DNA of 64,000 bases from Megaleporinus macrocephalus. Lineage: Eukaryota; Chordata; Actinopteri; Characiformes; Anostomidae. The DNA is taken from assembly GCA_021613375.1 (NCBI GenBank), contig CM038711.1, positions 16,113,076-16,177,075 on the forward strand, given 5' to 3'. The position numbers and the translations under genes are program-made. Below are positions 11,875 to 23,792 of this stretch, in pieces. The notes beneath the pieces were generated by a model, which saw nothing but the letters and a program-made list of their open reading frames with translations, searched no databases and had not been told where the DNA came from. How positions within the stretch are numbered: position 1 is the stretch's first letter; each line of letters opens with the position of its first letter.

Positions 11875-14342
11875 ATATATAAACACTGTGTCCACTCACT
11901 GTCCACTGTCTAACTGTTGATGGTGGCTCCCGTCCTAATGTAGAATCATAGATTTGTGATGTGATATATATAATTGGTGTAATTCGTACAGGGTAAAGTA
12001 CAGTTTTTTTAAAGTTTTAAATAATTCTGGGCTTTCAGAACCTTCATTGCTCCTTAGATCTTGTCATTTGATTTAGTATTTAATAAAACAAGGCTGCACG
12101 TATTTGTGCTTCTTAGTAAGAAACACTTCAGTAACAGGCCTTCGAGAGTAATGCCTTTAAACACCACTAGGTGGCCTTTAATTCTTCCGCACATTGGTAC
12201 TGCAGTGATTTGTTTGGGAGAGCATGAGGTTATGTCCATATATAGGCATGAACATGTTACTGACGGTGGCTCCAGTCCTAATGTAGAATCATAGATTCGA
12301 TGCTGGTACCCTTAGTTAGGAAGTTGACGTTGAAAATAATGAATTTGCGTTTTCACAAACTGTATCTGAAAGAAGTACACAGAGGCAGGTTTGGTCTATT
12401 TGGAGTGTTTTATGGTAAACAGGTGTGCATTATTAATCAAGGTTGATGTATAATCATAGAAATTCTGGAAACTGGTAGGTTGTTGCGGGAAGACGCCTAT
12501 GTAATTTTTTAAAACACTCAATTCATTCATTTTTTTTACTAGGAAGGAGACAGTCATATGTGAGTAACTGGAGTGGTGGACATTTCAGGTTGTTGAAAAA
12601 TATTGGAATGAATGAATGGCTTTCTTTGTTAAATTGTTTGGGTTGGGTTTTTTTTCCGCAAGATTTGGTAACATCAAAAAAATGCTCTAGACATTATAGA
12701 AACAGTAACAGCATTTATTAAAAAGTTTAAAAGATTAACTATCGAGATAAAGTGTTATAGTATCTAAGTGTCAAACATACAAATTGAAAAATACATTTTA
12801 GCAGTCCACACTAGGGAAGTGCCCAAGCACTTGTGTATTTGAGGTAATCAAGGTATTCAAATACTGATATCACGGCCAGCCAAAGTATTCAAATACTGAT
12901 ATCACGCCAGAATCTGCATTGTCTTCGCCATGCTGTACGGCCCCAGCTTGGACCGATAGTTCTGGCCCAAGTCTGAAGCACGGCACAAGCTGTACACCAT
13001 AAATTTGAATTTTCTACCTCCCCCACACTCATGCCCCCTCCCCGCTAAACAGAATAAATGCAGGTATGTGTAGATATGAGACTGTTCTTTTCTCAATTCA
13101 AATTTACACACAGTGTAAATGCAACAATCCTAAATTGGCAGGCTAGTTGCTTATAAATTAAAAACTGGCATTACTGTTCTCTAAATTTACTTACCAAATA
13201 CCACTACGAGATTCTGAGTTGCAAAGAAACAGATAAGTTTTACATCCTGCCATCTGACATCAATATCCAGAATTTTTGTTTTGTTTTTAAAGACCAGTCT
13301 GCAGAACTTTGCTGTGTTGTCACGGTTTGTCAATTCTCCACTGCCCTCACCAGTGATGGCATCATCAACTTGATCTTTTTCTCTGACAGCCTGGACAAGG
13401 ATTGATCTTCAGGACGTGCAGTGTAGTAAAAGAAGGATCTTCAGCTTCGTCGCCTCAACTGATCTCCTTATAAAATTCCATTCCATTTTTAATATAAATA
13501 AAGTGAACTGCTTATTTATGCTTATATATTAGCAGATTACAATATAGAAGCAGGGTCTACCAATCAAGGTAGTGTAATATTGCAATTACATCTTCAATGT
13601 AAACTAAAAATTCATTGTAGCTAAAAAACTCTCTGCATATTTTACTATTAGATATAATTGGTCGACCCTGAAAGACATTTTTGTGAATCTCAGATTTGTA
13701 GTATAACACCAAACTTTGGCAAAAAAAAACACTCAGAGGAGAATGTGGGTGTTGAGTGTTAAATTAACAAATGTGTGATTTTGCACAAAAAAAAAAAAAT
13801 CACATATTTATGTAATAATTTGATCATTAAAACTGGAGCTTTAATTTACATCAAACATAACAGCTACAAATACATACATAGAAAAAAAATTTAAAACAAA
13901 GGAAGATGTATTTAAATAAATAAAGAACGAACAATGGAATTAGAGAAAGACAGGAGAAAATGTTTGTTTAACATGAGGCACATTCTTGGTGCTCCCGAAG
14001 GCTTAATTTTTGCGACAGTGAAGTTGACAATGTATGTAACTTACCAATACCTTCACTGGAGCTATAAAATGCAGGACATAATAAATCTAATCTACAATTT
14101 TAACAGACTCAGTTAATTGTGAAAACCATGATCAATTTACACAAGCAATTAAAAAATTTAATTTAACTTTACCTCCGCCTCCATGGCAGTATTCTCATGT
14201 CGCTGAGCTGCTTGGGCTACGCAGAAATTATTAATACCATGCTCAGGTCCTACGTACCCTCGTAGGACTTATCATTACATCCATGAGATTGTTCTAGCTA
14301 ACAAACTGGTGATGTACAACGTGAGGTGGGGGCAACTACATA
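11875..14342. other. Intergenic, small repeats, one exon-like segment
   Basis: No confirmed gene. It contains a 34-bp direct repeat with one mismatch (11922-11955 and 12265-12298, core GTCCTAATGTAGAATCATAG) and a 22-bp repeat GTATTCAAATACTGATATCACG at 12853-12874 and 12885-12906. The latter resembles ends of degenerate fish repeats. An exon-like segment at 13195-13390 is listed separately. The rest is AT-rich with A-tracts. Confidence 0.5.
13195..13390 (-). other. Exon-like open segment of unknown identity
   Basis: On the minus strand an open frame of about 65 codons lies between a possible acceptor (CCTTGTCCAG, 13391-13400) and a good donor (GTAAGT at 13189-13194). The reading includes FCRLVFKNKTKILDIDVRWQ. 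A stop precedes the acceptor, and another follows inside the donor intron, so the frame is open only across the putative exon. I do not recognise the protein, and no partner exon was found. It may be chance, a retained fragment of a lost gene, or a repeat. Confidence 0.2.
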
Positions 14343-14344
14343 TA

Positions 14345-14715
14345 CAGTGCTGTGAAAAAGTATGAAATGAAAATAACCCTAAAGTTGTCCAAATTCCTCC
14401 ACAGAGACGTGAAAGACCAGTTGCCAGTTATCGCAAATGCTACATTGCAGTCATTGCCACCAACAGTGGCACAACCTGTTATTAGGTTTAGGAAGCAATT
14501 ACTTATCACCTAGGGCCAGGTTGGTTTGGATAGCTTTTAGCTGTTAACAAAATCATCATTTTAAAACTGCATTTTGTGTTCGCTCAGGTAATCTTTGTCT
14601 GATACTGAAATTTGTTTGATAATCTGATAACATGATAAACATTTAAGTGTGACAAACGTGCAAAAACAAAAGAAATATGCAAAACAAACAAAATAAATCT
14701 ACTTTCACAGCACTG
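14345..14715. mobile_element. MITE with TA target duplication (mariner-type)
   Basis: The 371-bp unit has inverted ends CAGTGCTGTGAAA(AA)GTA and TACTTTCACAGCACTG, with TA on both sides (14343-14344, 14716-14717). There is no coding capacity. The inner phrase TTAAGTGTGACAAACGTGCAAAAA is typical of this abundant fish family. Confidence 0.8.
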
Positions 14716-14717
14716 TA

Positions 14718-15432
14718 ACTAGTAAACTACCTCCTCCCACCTCATGTGGGCAGATTATTTATGCTATATGCTAACTAGTTAGTATAACTAACTGTATCTT
14801 GTCTAAGTGCTTGTGTAGGTTTTGCATGGTTTTTACATTACCATCCCAAAATTCTCTTGACTCTCTTGCTTACCCACTACAGAATTGATAGACAAAAATG
14901 CAATTGACCATGGAAGAAACGTAAAACACACAGAAAAATAAGGCAACTAAACCTGCTAATTAAGTCAGTGTTACTGCTGGCAACTAACAGTTGCATACTG
15001 TGAAGGCGAAACATAAAAATGATCACATTGTCTAGCCAAATACGCCAAAAAGTGTGCACACAATTTCTGAAATTAAACTAAATACATCAGAATGATTTGT
15101 TGTAGTCCACTATACCTATGTTATTCCACATGGGTACAGCTGGCCTGGTTTAGCATAGCTACCTGAAGCAATTTTACGTGCGTAATATATAGCATTTGAT
15201 AGAAAAACCTTTAACATTATCGGCTTTAACTACTTTTGAGCGACACCAAAACACTTAGTACTATGTATATAAAGATACAATGTTATTTTTATTTTTTTTA
15301 TTTATTTTTTTTTAACAAAGTGGAAGTGATTGGGAACGACAGCAACAATGACAAAGCGGGTCAGCGGATGCTAAGGAGCATAGTGAAGAGAGGTCACCAT
15401 CTGAATGAGCCTTTCTCCGACGCTTTATCTTA
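14718..15432. other. AT-rich intergenic, nothing recognised
   Basis: No repeat ends, domains or convincing exons were seen. A short open frame at 15236-15433 has no recognisable motif. Confidence 0.5.
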
Positions 15433-15545
15433 AGACTTGCTGTATTCCCCAACTTACTTTCTTCTCCGACTCGCCATATTCCCAAATTCGCTTTATTATC
15501 TGACTCTCTGTATTCCCCAACTTGCTTTGGTCTCTGACTCCTTTT
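15433..15545. repeat. Degenerate ~33-bp tandem repeat, three units
   Basis: Three successive units share the pattern GACTC/T, then CTGTATTCCCCAACTT, then a CTTT-rich end. The first and third units are closest; the middle one (CATATTCCCAAATTCG) is diverged. Confidence 0.6.
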
Positions 15546-15764
15546 ATTTTCTTTATTATTAACCTGTCATGTCTGGCAATTTTTGCAATGGTATTCCGAA
15601 TGCACTGATGTACCAAACATATTTGCTTTTACAAGAACAGCTCTATAGGTTCCTATAGCCTGCTCTTATTAATGGTTTTATCTTTAATTTATTTATTCAT
15701 TCAGCCAGGCAATACATGAGAGGAAAATATTAGAGAGTGAAAAACAAAAGAAGAAGAGAAAGAA

Positions 15765-15767
15765 AAA

Positions 15768-15816
<49 letters not shown>

Positions 15817-15828
15817 ACACACACACAT
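15765..15828. repeat. Compound microsatellite (AAAT)n(AAT)n(AC)n
   Basis: Runs of AAAT, then AAT, then AC follow each other without interruption, just before the GC-rich repeat. Confidence 0.9.
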
Positions 15829-15934
15829 CTATACAAATGCATACACATATATACATCCACACCCAATTCTATTATATGCAGGAGTGTGTATATGTGCCTC
15901 TGTCATAGAATGTACTTAATAATAAGGGCAAGAA

Positions 15935-16395
15935 TCCACAACCATGCGCCCGTGGATCCAGAGGCAGATAGAGAAGCCCCATCCATAGCCCATTAGGAAC
16001 TCGGAAGACCAGAGGCCACACATCCCGATGGCCACCGCGTGCACACCACAGAGGAGGAAAGAGGGAGACCCCAGAAGAAGCCCCCACAGATAAAGGGCAA
16101 GAGTCCAGGGAGCCAGAAGCAATGAGTAGCCCATCCCTGACCCAGGCCGGCACCCCCAGCATGAGCCGAGAATGCAACCCCCGAGGCCCCAAGCGCCCGA
16201 AAGCGGCCCGACCCACGTCAGCACCCCACCCACGGCAGAGAGGCCCAAACCACCCCCAGGACACAACAGCCAAGGGAGCGGGCCAGAGACCACGGCAAGA
16301 CGTCCAGCCATGCACCCAGGGACCCATGGGCACCCACACCCCGGGGAGGGGGTCGGCAGTGATGCCCAGCGGGACAACTCCCGCCACAATGTTAA
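15935..16395. repeat. GC-rich dispersed-repeat-like segment
   Basis: An abrupt island of high GC content inside AT-rich DNA. Phrases such as CCCCAAGCGCCCGAAAGCGG and ACCCCGGGGAGGGGG resemble a proline/glycine-coding repeat block that I have seen dispersed in teleosts, probably part of a retrotransposon. The family is uncertain. Open frames of up to 178 codons on both strands (15872-16408 minus, 16122-16415 plus) follow from the absence of AT-rich stop codons and are not evidence of a gene. Confidence 0.5.
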
Positions 16396-16959
16396 TTTTA
16401 AACAACACGTACTAAAGTATTATTCAACTTATATGGTACTGAGGCGTTAAAAGAGCGTGAATCAGTTGCACCGTCTTTGTTGCTTTTTATTACGGTTACC
16501 TTCAGGTTTCTCATTCAGAGTTAATTCATTCCTTTTCAATAATCATACTGTCCTAATTTCTATAATCATTAGAGAGATATTTTTCAATAGGTTAAATCAG
16601 ACCCGGAGTGGCTAATCAGGAGATTTGAGAGGATTCCCGATGGGTCGGTGTTCTGTCGATCTGTCCTACCTTGTCAAAACATCCTACCGTGGCGCAGATC
16701 TGTTGATCTGTGCTATCTTGGTGGAAAATAATACTGCAAGTGCATTAAAACCACAGGCTGAATTATTTGATAATGTAAATATGTTCATAAAACAGTGCCC
16801 CCTGCTATTTTGTCAACGATTATGAGCTGCCACGAACGCTTTTGGAACACTCAAGCAGACAGTAACATTAGGCTAAATTTAGATAACAAGCTTAAAGAAA
16901 ACAATTTACATTAAAAAGATGTTAAAACATTGGAAACAACAAGGATAAAATTATGCACA
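16396..16959. other. Intergenic, nothing recognised
   Basis: Mixed-composition sequence without identifiable genes or repeat boundaries. Confidence 0.4.
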
Positions 16960-17440
16960 TACGTGCCAACCATCGAAATCTTGACGTATTTGTATGTGCG
17001 CATGAGTTGGTAGGACCGATCGACGGGTAGGATGAAATGATAGACACCGGCAGGAGCCGGGGAGACGAACCCGTACTTGAGCTTGTAGTTTGTGGATTCC
17101 GTGGTGGCACCAACCTCACGCTGTCGAAATGCCAATACTTGGAAGAACCGGGGAAAAGACCTTGAGAGCACACAAGCCGGAAGACCACAGACAGGTAGGA
17201 TCTACTCCTCACAGTCTCGGCAGATAGCTGAAGACAGTGTTACTGAAAACAACACTGCACTCTGAGACTAGCGTGTGGCTGGCTTAAATGGGTGTGCTAA
17301 TGAGAGCTGCCGCTAGCACTAACGGGACACAGATGTATGTGATAGGTAGCCATGGCGACATATGGGTGTGTGTGTGGAGTGTGTCCTAGGCTACCTAGTA
17401 AATGGGTGACTGCGACCTTACAATTCGGCGAGTCGCAGAG
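16960..17440. other. CpG-rich patch with open minus-strand frames
   Basis: About two dozen CpG dinucleotides fall within roughly 480 bp, in a window otherwise strongly CpG-poor. Two overlapping minus frames are open (16911-17171 and 16922-17212); one reads NYKLKYGFVSPAPAGVYHFI, which I cannot assign. It could be an unmethylated promoter (for example an untranslated first exon of kcnj1, about 11 kb downstream on the same strand), an exon of an unrecognised gene, or a young repeat. Confidence 0.35.
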
Positions 17441-18270
17441 CTTACACCCACATTAATTATATAACAGTATCTTGAATATGGTTTAGTAAACAGTTCAAAT
17501 GCCAAAATTTGTGTCAAATTGGCGATCTGTCCAGTGTTTCTTGCCTTTTGTTTGGTGCGCACTGGGATAGGATCCGGCCAATAAACTAAATATACTATAT
17601 ACCGTATACTAAAAATAAAGGTGCCACAAAGGGTTGTGTGCAATGCCATAGAAGAACTACTTTTGGTCCCCATGACCAACTATCGGTTCATGTTTCTTCA
17701 GAGAACCATACTTTAAGATGAGATGTGTGAAGAATATTTTTACAGTTAAAAATAACTCCACATAATGCAAAAGCTCTAGAAAGAACTCACTCATATATTG
17801 GTAAAACTTTGATTCACACTTACAGTTTTTTAACTGATGATTCTTTAGGAAGCCCGAAGTTGTCCTTCTTTAGTATCCACTCCAAGACCATTTGTGGCTT
17901 AAGATTGTAAGTGCTAATTACTGGCAGTTTGAAGACACTCGGTACTTTACGGAGTGGCCACTTTCGTGGAATATAAAAGAGTTTTTTATTGTTCTTCGAT
18001 TCAGGCTAATTAGGTCCAAATTATAAATTATTTTCTTGAGATTTTGACTTGTCAAAATAACAACTAACTTGCAAGAATTTTGCTAATATTTATCAAGAAT
18101 GTGATTATTTTGAGTGGCTGTCATTTTGTCATTGTCAGAAAATTAAGCAAGATTTGAATGTTTATTGTTCTGTTTCTATAGGTTATTTGAATGATTTGGA
18201 AGGTCAGAAGAGCTGACTTGTGGCTTTAAGTTCAATATAACTTCATACTGTACATATATTAAAACATAAC
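17441..18270. other. AT-rich intergenic, nothing recognised
   Basis: No convincing gene, RNA or repeat boundary. Confidence 0.4.
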
Positions 18271-18420
18271 ATTGTTTCTACACTCATTGTCTGTTGTCTT
18301 AGCTCCACTTACTACATAAGTGCATGTTGTGGTTCTACAATTACAGTCTGTAGTTCATCTGTTTCTTTGCATACTTTGTTTGCCCTTTTTATGCTGTTTT
18401 GTGAAGGTCAAGAGTAATAC
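18271..18420 (-). repeat. Second fragment of the 10290-11874 repeat family
   Basis: It reads, in reverse orientation, the same phrases as the larger copy: GCTCCACTTACTACATAAG, GGTTCTACAATTACAGTCTG and CATCTGTTTCTTTGCATAC, corresponding to 11700-11840. Both ends are degraded. Confidence 0.6.
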
Positions 18421-18624
18421 ATAATTTTATGCATGCATGTACAGTCCCTTCGTTTGTATGCTGTTACTTCAGACATTACCCTTAGAGAAATATAGACTTC
18501 GTTTATTAGTATGTTTTGGATTTAGCGGAAACTGGCAGATTGCACCATTGAGTTTAAAGTGGAGACCAGCATTAAAAGTGTGAATGATATTATAGAAAAA
18601 TTGTGAGCTTGATTTAATATTGTA

Positions 18625-18860
18625 TATAGTTGCATGCAAAAAGTTATACACTCCTGGTCAAATGTGCCTTCAAATTCTGTAAAATATTGCACCATGCCTA
18701 AAAAGAAGGGTACTTACTCATGGGTAGTAATTTCATGTAAATATTGAAACATTTTCAAGGTTAATGGAGATTAAATGTTTTGTTTTGACCTCAACAATTT
18801 GCAAGAATAAGACTCTTTCTTAAAAAGAAAGTATCTCAGAGTCCTCAGAGTGACAGTCCT
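18625..18860. mobile_element. DNA-transposon fragment (mariner-like end)
   Basis: It begins TATAGTTGCATGCAAAAAG, followed by TGGTCAAATGTGCCTTCAAA and ATATTGCACCATGCCTAAAAA, a familiar fish element end. The opposite terminus was not found, so it is probably truncated. Confidence 0.45.
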
Positions 18861-19243
18861 TAAAAATATGTCGTGTCACCACTGCAAACAGCCAGAGGAA
18901 CCCCCAGCCTTTAGGCACCAGACCCGTGTTTACAGAGTGTAGACTAGACAGTAGTTCCTTAAGCTAGCACTGTTGTTCACATGCTCGCACACCATTACAT
19001 GTGTTTACACAAACACACACACACATACACACATGGTCACAGACTGGTTGCTCAGCATGTAAAACTGAGCACTTACAATCTCTGTCCCATGTAGTTTGAA
19101 AGCTTGTGAAATGAAACAAGAGACGCAGAGTTTCAGCTTTTCATCAACACTGTGTGATTACGCATAGGTAGGGTCACCCTTTACATAGCCTTATACCATG
19201 GCAGCAACACTGCATGCCCATATTCTGGAACTGTCCTTCCGGT

Positions 19244-19263
19244 ATATATATATATATATATAT
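19244..19263. repeat. (TA)n tract at an element boundary
   Basis: A short TA dinucleotide run directly beside the next transposon fragment; TA runs are preferred targets of Tc1/mariner elements. Confidence 0.8.
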
Positions 19264-19600
19264 ACTACTGCTCAAAAGTTTGGGATCACAGTGACATTTT
19301 CTTGTTTTCAATGGAGTAGCCTTCCTTCCTTAACAATGGACTGTTGGGTCTCTAAAGAAAGTTGTTTCATTCTGGCCATTTTGAGCAAGCCATCAACTGC
19401 TGATGCTTCAGATACTAAACTAACCTAAAATGTTGTGCTCCCTTTTATGCTCACTTATTAGTATAATGTTTTTCAGCTGTGCATCACAATTGAGCAAGGG
19501 TGTCCTAACAACCAATAAGCCCAATAACATCCTTAACTTGGATTGGCGGCCATACCAGGAGATTTAGGCAGAGGACTGAGAATTGCTAATAATAGGGCTA
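19264..19600. mobile_element. DNA-transposon fragment (CTCAAAAGTTTGGGATCAC end)
   Basis: Starts CTACTGCTCAAAAGTTTGGG; later phrases TTTTCAGCTGTGCATCACAA and AACTTGGATTGGC correspond to the inside of a very common teleost mariner-like element. Only one terminus is recognisable. Confidence 0.55.
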
Positions 19601-22600
19601 TATGCAAAATAAGCCTCTATACAAAAATAGGCTTTAATACAAACATTTTTAAAACAAACATTTTTAATACAAACATTCTTTAAAAATCTTCTGATACACT
19701 TAAATTAATTGTGAAATGGACCATATTGTTTGTAAATTGCATGAAAATTGCGTGACTTGCATGAAAATTGCATAAAATGAAATTCTAAAGTGATCCTTTG
19801 TTCTTTAATTTTTAAGCTTTTACTTTTGGCTGTCTTGTGAACTGCTATTTTTCATAAATGAGGAAAAAAAGTTTTGTTACCTGTTTCACCACAGATAATG
19901 AACATATAACTAACATAACTATTAATGTGCTACCCAGTTGTCATATGTGACCATAAGTTATTAAAGCCTGCATTTATTCAGGCATTGATTTAGGCAATGG
20001 TAGCCAAGGATATTTTATATTGGTTGATATAAGTTTGCATAAGGGTGAAGTTAGCTGCTTCTTTGCAGCATTCAATTCATTTGGCTCCTTACTTGCAGTC
20101 TTTTTTGCAGGCTGAAGTTAGCTCCTTATTTATGGCTAACTAAACGGAGGGTTCACAATTATATGTATTAATCGCAATTTCCATTTTTCCAAACATAAAA
20201 TATTAATGATGAAGAAATGAATAATATGTACTATGTTTGCCCTACCACTATAAATGTAAAACATGTAACTGAGGCTCAATTTAATTTTATTGCAAGTAGT
20301 TTAAGCTTTTATTGCAAGTAGTTTAAGCTTTTAAAACAAAAAATAAAGTTTCTACTATAAGGAAAAGCTGGACTGATCCTGTCCATCATAGCTTTAGAAA
20401 AGAGTTTAGATTTTATCCTTGGCATTAACTAGCAAAATTACACAAAAAGAAACAGTGCACAAAATGTAAATTAATAAAAAGCATATTTTTACATGAAGTG
20501 AGACTAATAACAGTTTTCACTGTTCTGTTTTACCGTAGTAGTAGTGTGTCGTTCTGTAGTTGGTTATGGCCATATAACAAACTCTTTATGTCAATTTCTC
20601 TATGCCGCCATTGCACCCTGTGGTAAATGAAAATGTTCAGGAGTTTTAGATGTTCTAAATCTGCATGTCAGGCGAAACTAGGGATGTGCAGAAACTTGTA
20701 GAGCTTATCAAAGCTAGTTATTACCAGAAGGAAATGATCTGTGGTATTTCAGATCACACTGGTGAGGCTGATTTACAGTAGAGCAAGACTCTATTGGTAA
20801 TGATGTCAATTGAGTGCTTAGTAGCATTAGCTTATATGTAGCAATATTCATATTTCAGTTGTTTTACAAACTTATTATTCAGAGGATTCACTGAGATTTG
20901 AGAGAAAATTGTTCACAGGACAAAACCTTTGGATCTCTACAACAGAATGTGATGGTCAATTTTTGAAAACAAAATATTTTGTTTCATAATGAAATTCCTC
21001 TTAGACCTGGAGCAATTTTGGCAAAAGAACACAGTGCTATCTACAAAATGACGACATGACCACAGTGGTACATTCACTGGTGTATACGCTTACTACATAT
21101 TGACTTTTTACATGAGATTTTATCTGCCAAAGATCACAATCAGTCATATCATTCAGATGTTATCATGAGCAATGATAAGTAAAAGAGACTAGAGCATCAG
21201 AATATTGGTGCAAATAATGCACAGATGTACTATTCTTTAACAAATTGCTTGAGAGAAGCAACTGTGTTTGTCTGTGTTAATGCCACTACTGGGTGATGCA
21301 ATACTGCTGATAAAAGAGACCTCTTCTGAAACTTATAGTTTTTTCCTGCTTTGTGAAGGAAAAATGTGACAGGACTGTATTATATGCACATGACTAAGTT
21401 AATTTTCACAGTTCATACTGAGGGTGTCACAACCTGTTTAACAGGACTTTCATGGCAGATGTGAGTGTGCATATCCTGGTAAGATTAAGTTTAAAAGCTG
21501 CAAGTTTTACACAAAGCTACAACATTAACAGGAAGGGTATGTTGGTCAGAATTTGTGTGTGGGAATACTAAAATATTAGCTATATTTAATATTGACTTTA
21601 CTGGATAGTGAGCATCCAACAGCTAAATGTCACTGATAATACTTTTCTATTTGTGTAAATCACCTGCATTCTGATGCTGTAGTCTAGCTCTAGTTGGATT
21701 CCATATCCAACTTCAGCATTAGGAATTAGCTGGCTCCAAACAAACAACATATCAAAGGCAAATCCAAAGATTTTGCATGCTGCTAATTCGTGAGGTGTGG
21801 GCTTACTTGTAAGCTACAGTATCCTCAAAACTCCAGTGCAAAACTAAACCATTAAACTGGCTGACTGATTACTATTGGGGTCAATATGAAAACTATTTAA
21901 ATGTCAAACTATCACTCTAAAGTGATGTATAACAAAGGTTATAAAACATTCTTTCACAAGAAATATCTGACATACTTCATACTCAAGATACTTTCTGGGA
22001 TAGTGCAGATGCATGCAGAAAAGTTTTTCACAAACTTGATAAGTCCCATATTTTGCCATCTAAGAGGCTGCAATGCTGTTTGTCATGGCTCACCAGGGAA
22101 CAGGTGACACACAAACATGGCCTGAATTTACATGTCAACTTGATCTCAAAACATTGATGCCACATCAAATGTCAAGTTAGGTGTCATCATCTAGCAGTAA
22201 GTGATGAGATTTGTGATGAGTGATGAGATAATAAAGTGTTCTGTAAATGAAAGATCAAATGACAGCATGGGTCTTTATTGTTTATGGATTTCATTGAAGC
22301 CAAGATATCAAAACACAGTTTATGTTCTTACATAAACTAAAATCAAGACAATCTGTCCTTTAATATTGGGTATTAGCCAATCTTTTCACTTAACTTTTTA
22401 TATTTTATACCTTATATATGCATATTATAAGTTAACACTACAGTAGAATCAGTTGTGTTTTTAGTGTATGCATAAAGTGTCTCTCTGGACTGATGTTGTT
22501 CCCAATTTCCTGACCATTATTAGTTATGTTAAATATATTTAATTAAATTTACATTTAATTTACCTGGTGCTTTGGTTTCGAGTGTTGTTAGTGGTATACT

Positions 22601-23706
22601 CTCTAAATTGATGGAAATAAAATAAAGTCAACATCATTTAGGACCATGGATATGCTAAATTTAAGTAATGCTCTGCTCATTTTTCTTGGTTTTAAAAAAT
22701 GCAGTAAAAAACATTTTATGTGCCTATGTTTAGACAAAAGGTGGCAAGTTTAAACAATAGAACCACTTGGGCTGCAGACATTACAAAACAAAGAACTGGA
22801 ACAGGAACAAGCCAGTTGATCTGATATATGATCCAGTAAAAAGTACAGAACAGATTTTTCTTAAGCTTTAGAAGCTTTTCTGCCTAAGAAAATCCTTGTA
22901 CTTCTAAGTTAATGTAAAAAGGTTTTATTCCAAGTGGATTATTCATCATTAAAACGTTCACTCAGGAAATAAATGACAACTGCCATGTGCAGAAGATGTA
23001 GAAAAATTGAAAATCAAGAAAAATAGAGGTGTATGTTTTTTCTTTGGACAGCGGCAATAGTATTTTTTACCTATAATTAAAAAAATAATGCAACACTAAA
23101 CTAGTTTTTTTTGTATTTTGTATTGATATTGGATATATGGCACAGCTGATCCATTTCATTTTTGGAGGCTTATGGCGCTGAACACTTTGTTTAGTGGTTT
23201 TCTGGGTACAAATGTCCATTAAAGGGGGCTTTCTGGCTTTTGCATTACATTTTATGTAATAGTATGTAAAAATTCATAATAACAATTTAAAAAAAAAATC
23301 TAAGCTAGTTTTATTTGATACTGGACGTATTAAACTAAAGCACAGTTTAGCCATTTCATTTTTGGAGACTGGCACTGAACGCTAATTTGACCATGAAATA
23401 AGTCAAATAACAAGAAAAGCATAAAAACAGAAGAAACCACGCCGCTATGGAAGTAGTGAGTTTATTGATGTGTTTCCTGCTTGCAACCATAAAGCTATAT
23501 CCATATCAATCAATTTTCAATCATATTTTACTACTTATATATGCTTCTTATAATTGATCTGCCCTCACTTTTCCAAGCCATTCCACAATCAAGCAGGCAA
23601 TTACAGGGTTCAAGATTGAAGCCATTTGGGTGCATAGTGAGACAGTCACATACAGAAATACTGTCACAAGAAGAGGAAAGAAACAGAAAAACAACAAATC
23701 TCTCCA

Positions 23707-23712
<6 letters not shown>
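19601..23712. other. Intergenic AT-rich block
   Basis: No gene found. It includes a 22-bp tandem duplication (separate entry) and an approximately 80-bp diverged direct repeat at about 23100-23190 and 23305-23385, sharing CCATTTCATTTTTGGAG followed by a GGC(A/G)CTGAAC motif. Confidence 0.5.
20289..20332. repeat. Perfect 22-bp tandem duplication
   Basis: The unit ATTGCAAGTAGTTTAAGCTTTT (22 bp) occurs twice head-to-tail with no mismatch, suggesting a recent replication slip. Confidence 0.95.

Positions 23713-23790
<78 letters not shown>
23713..23790. repeat. (AT)39 microsatellite
   Basis: An uninterrupted 78-bp AT dinucleotide tract. Open frames through it are artefacts. It is likely polymorphic. 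Confidence 0.95.

Positions 23791-23792
<2 letters not shown>

Noticed and set aside
15872..16415. Proline/glycine-rich open frames on both strands as genes
   Set aside because: They are a by-product of high GC content; no domain, no splice logic, and the block looks like a repeat.
23541..23792. Open frame ending in alternating Tyr-Ile
   Set aside because: It reads through the (AT)39 microsatellite.
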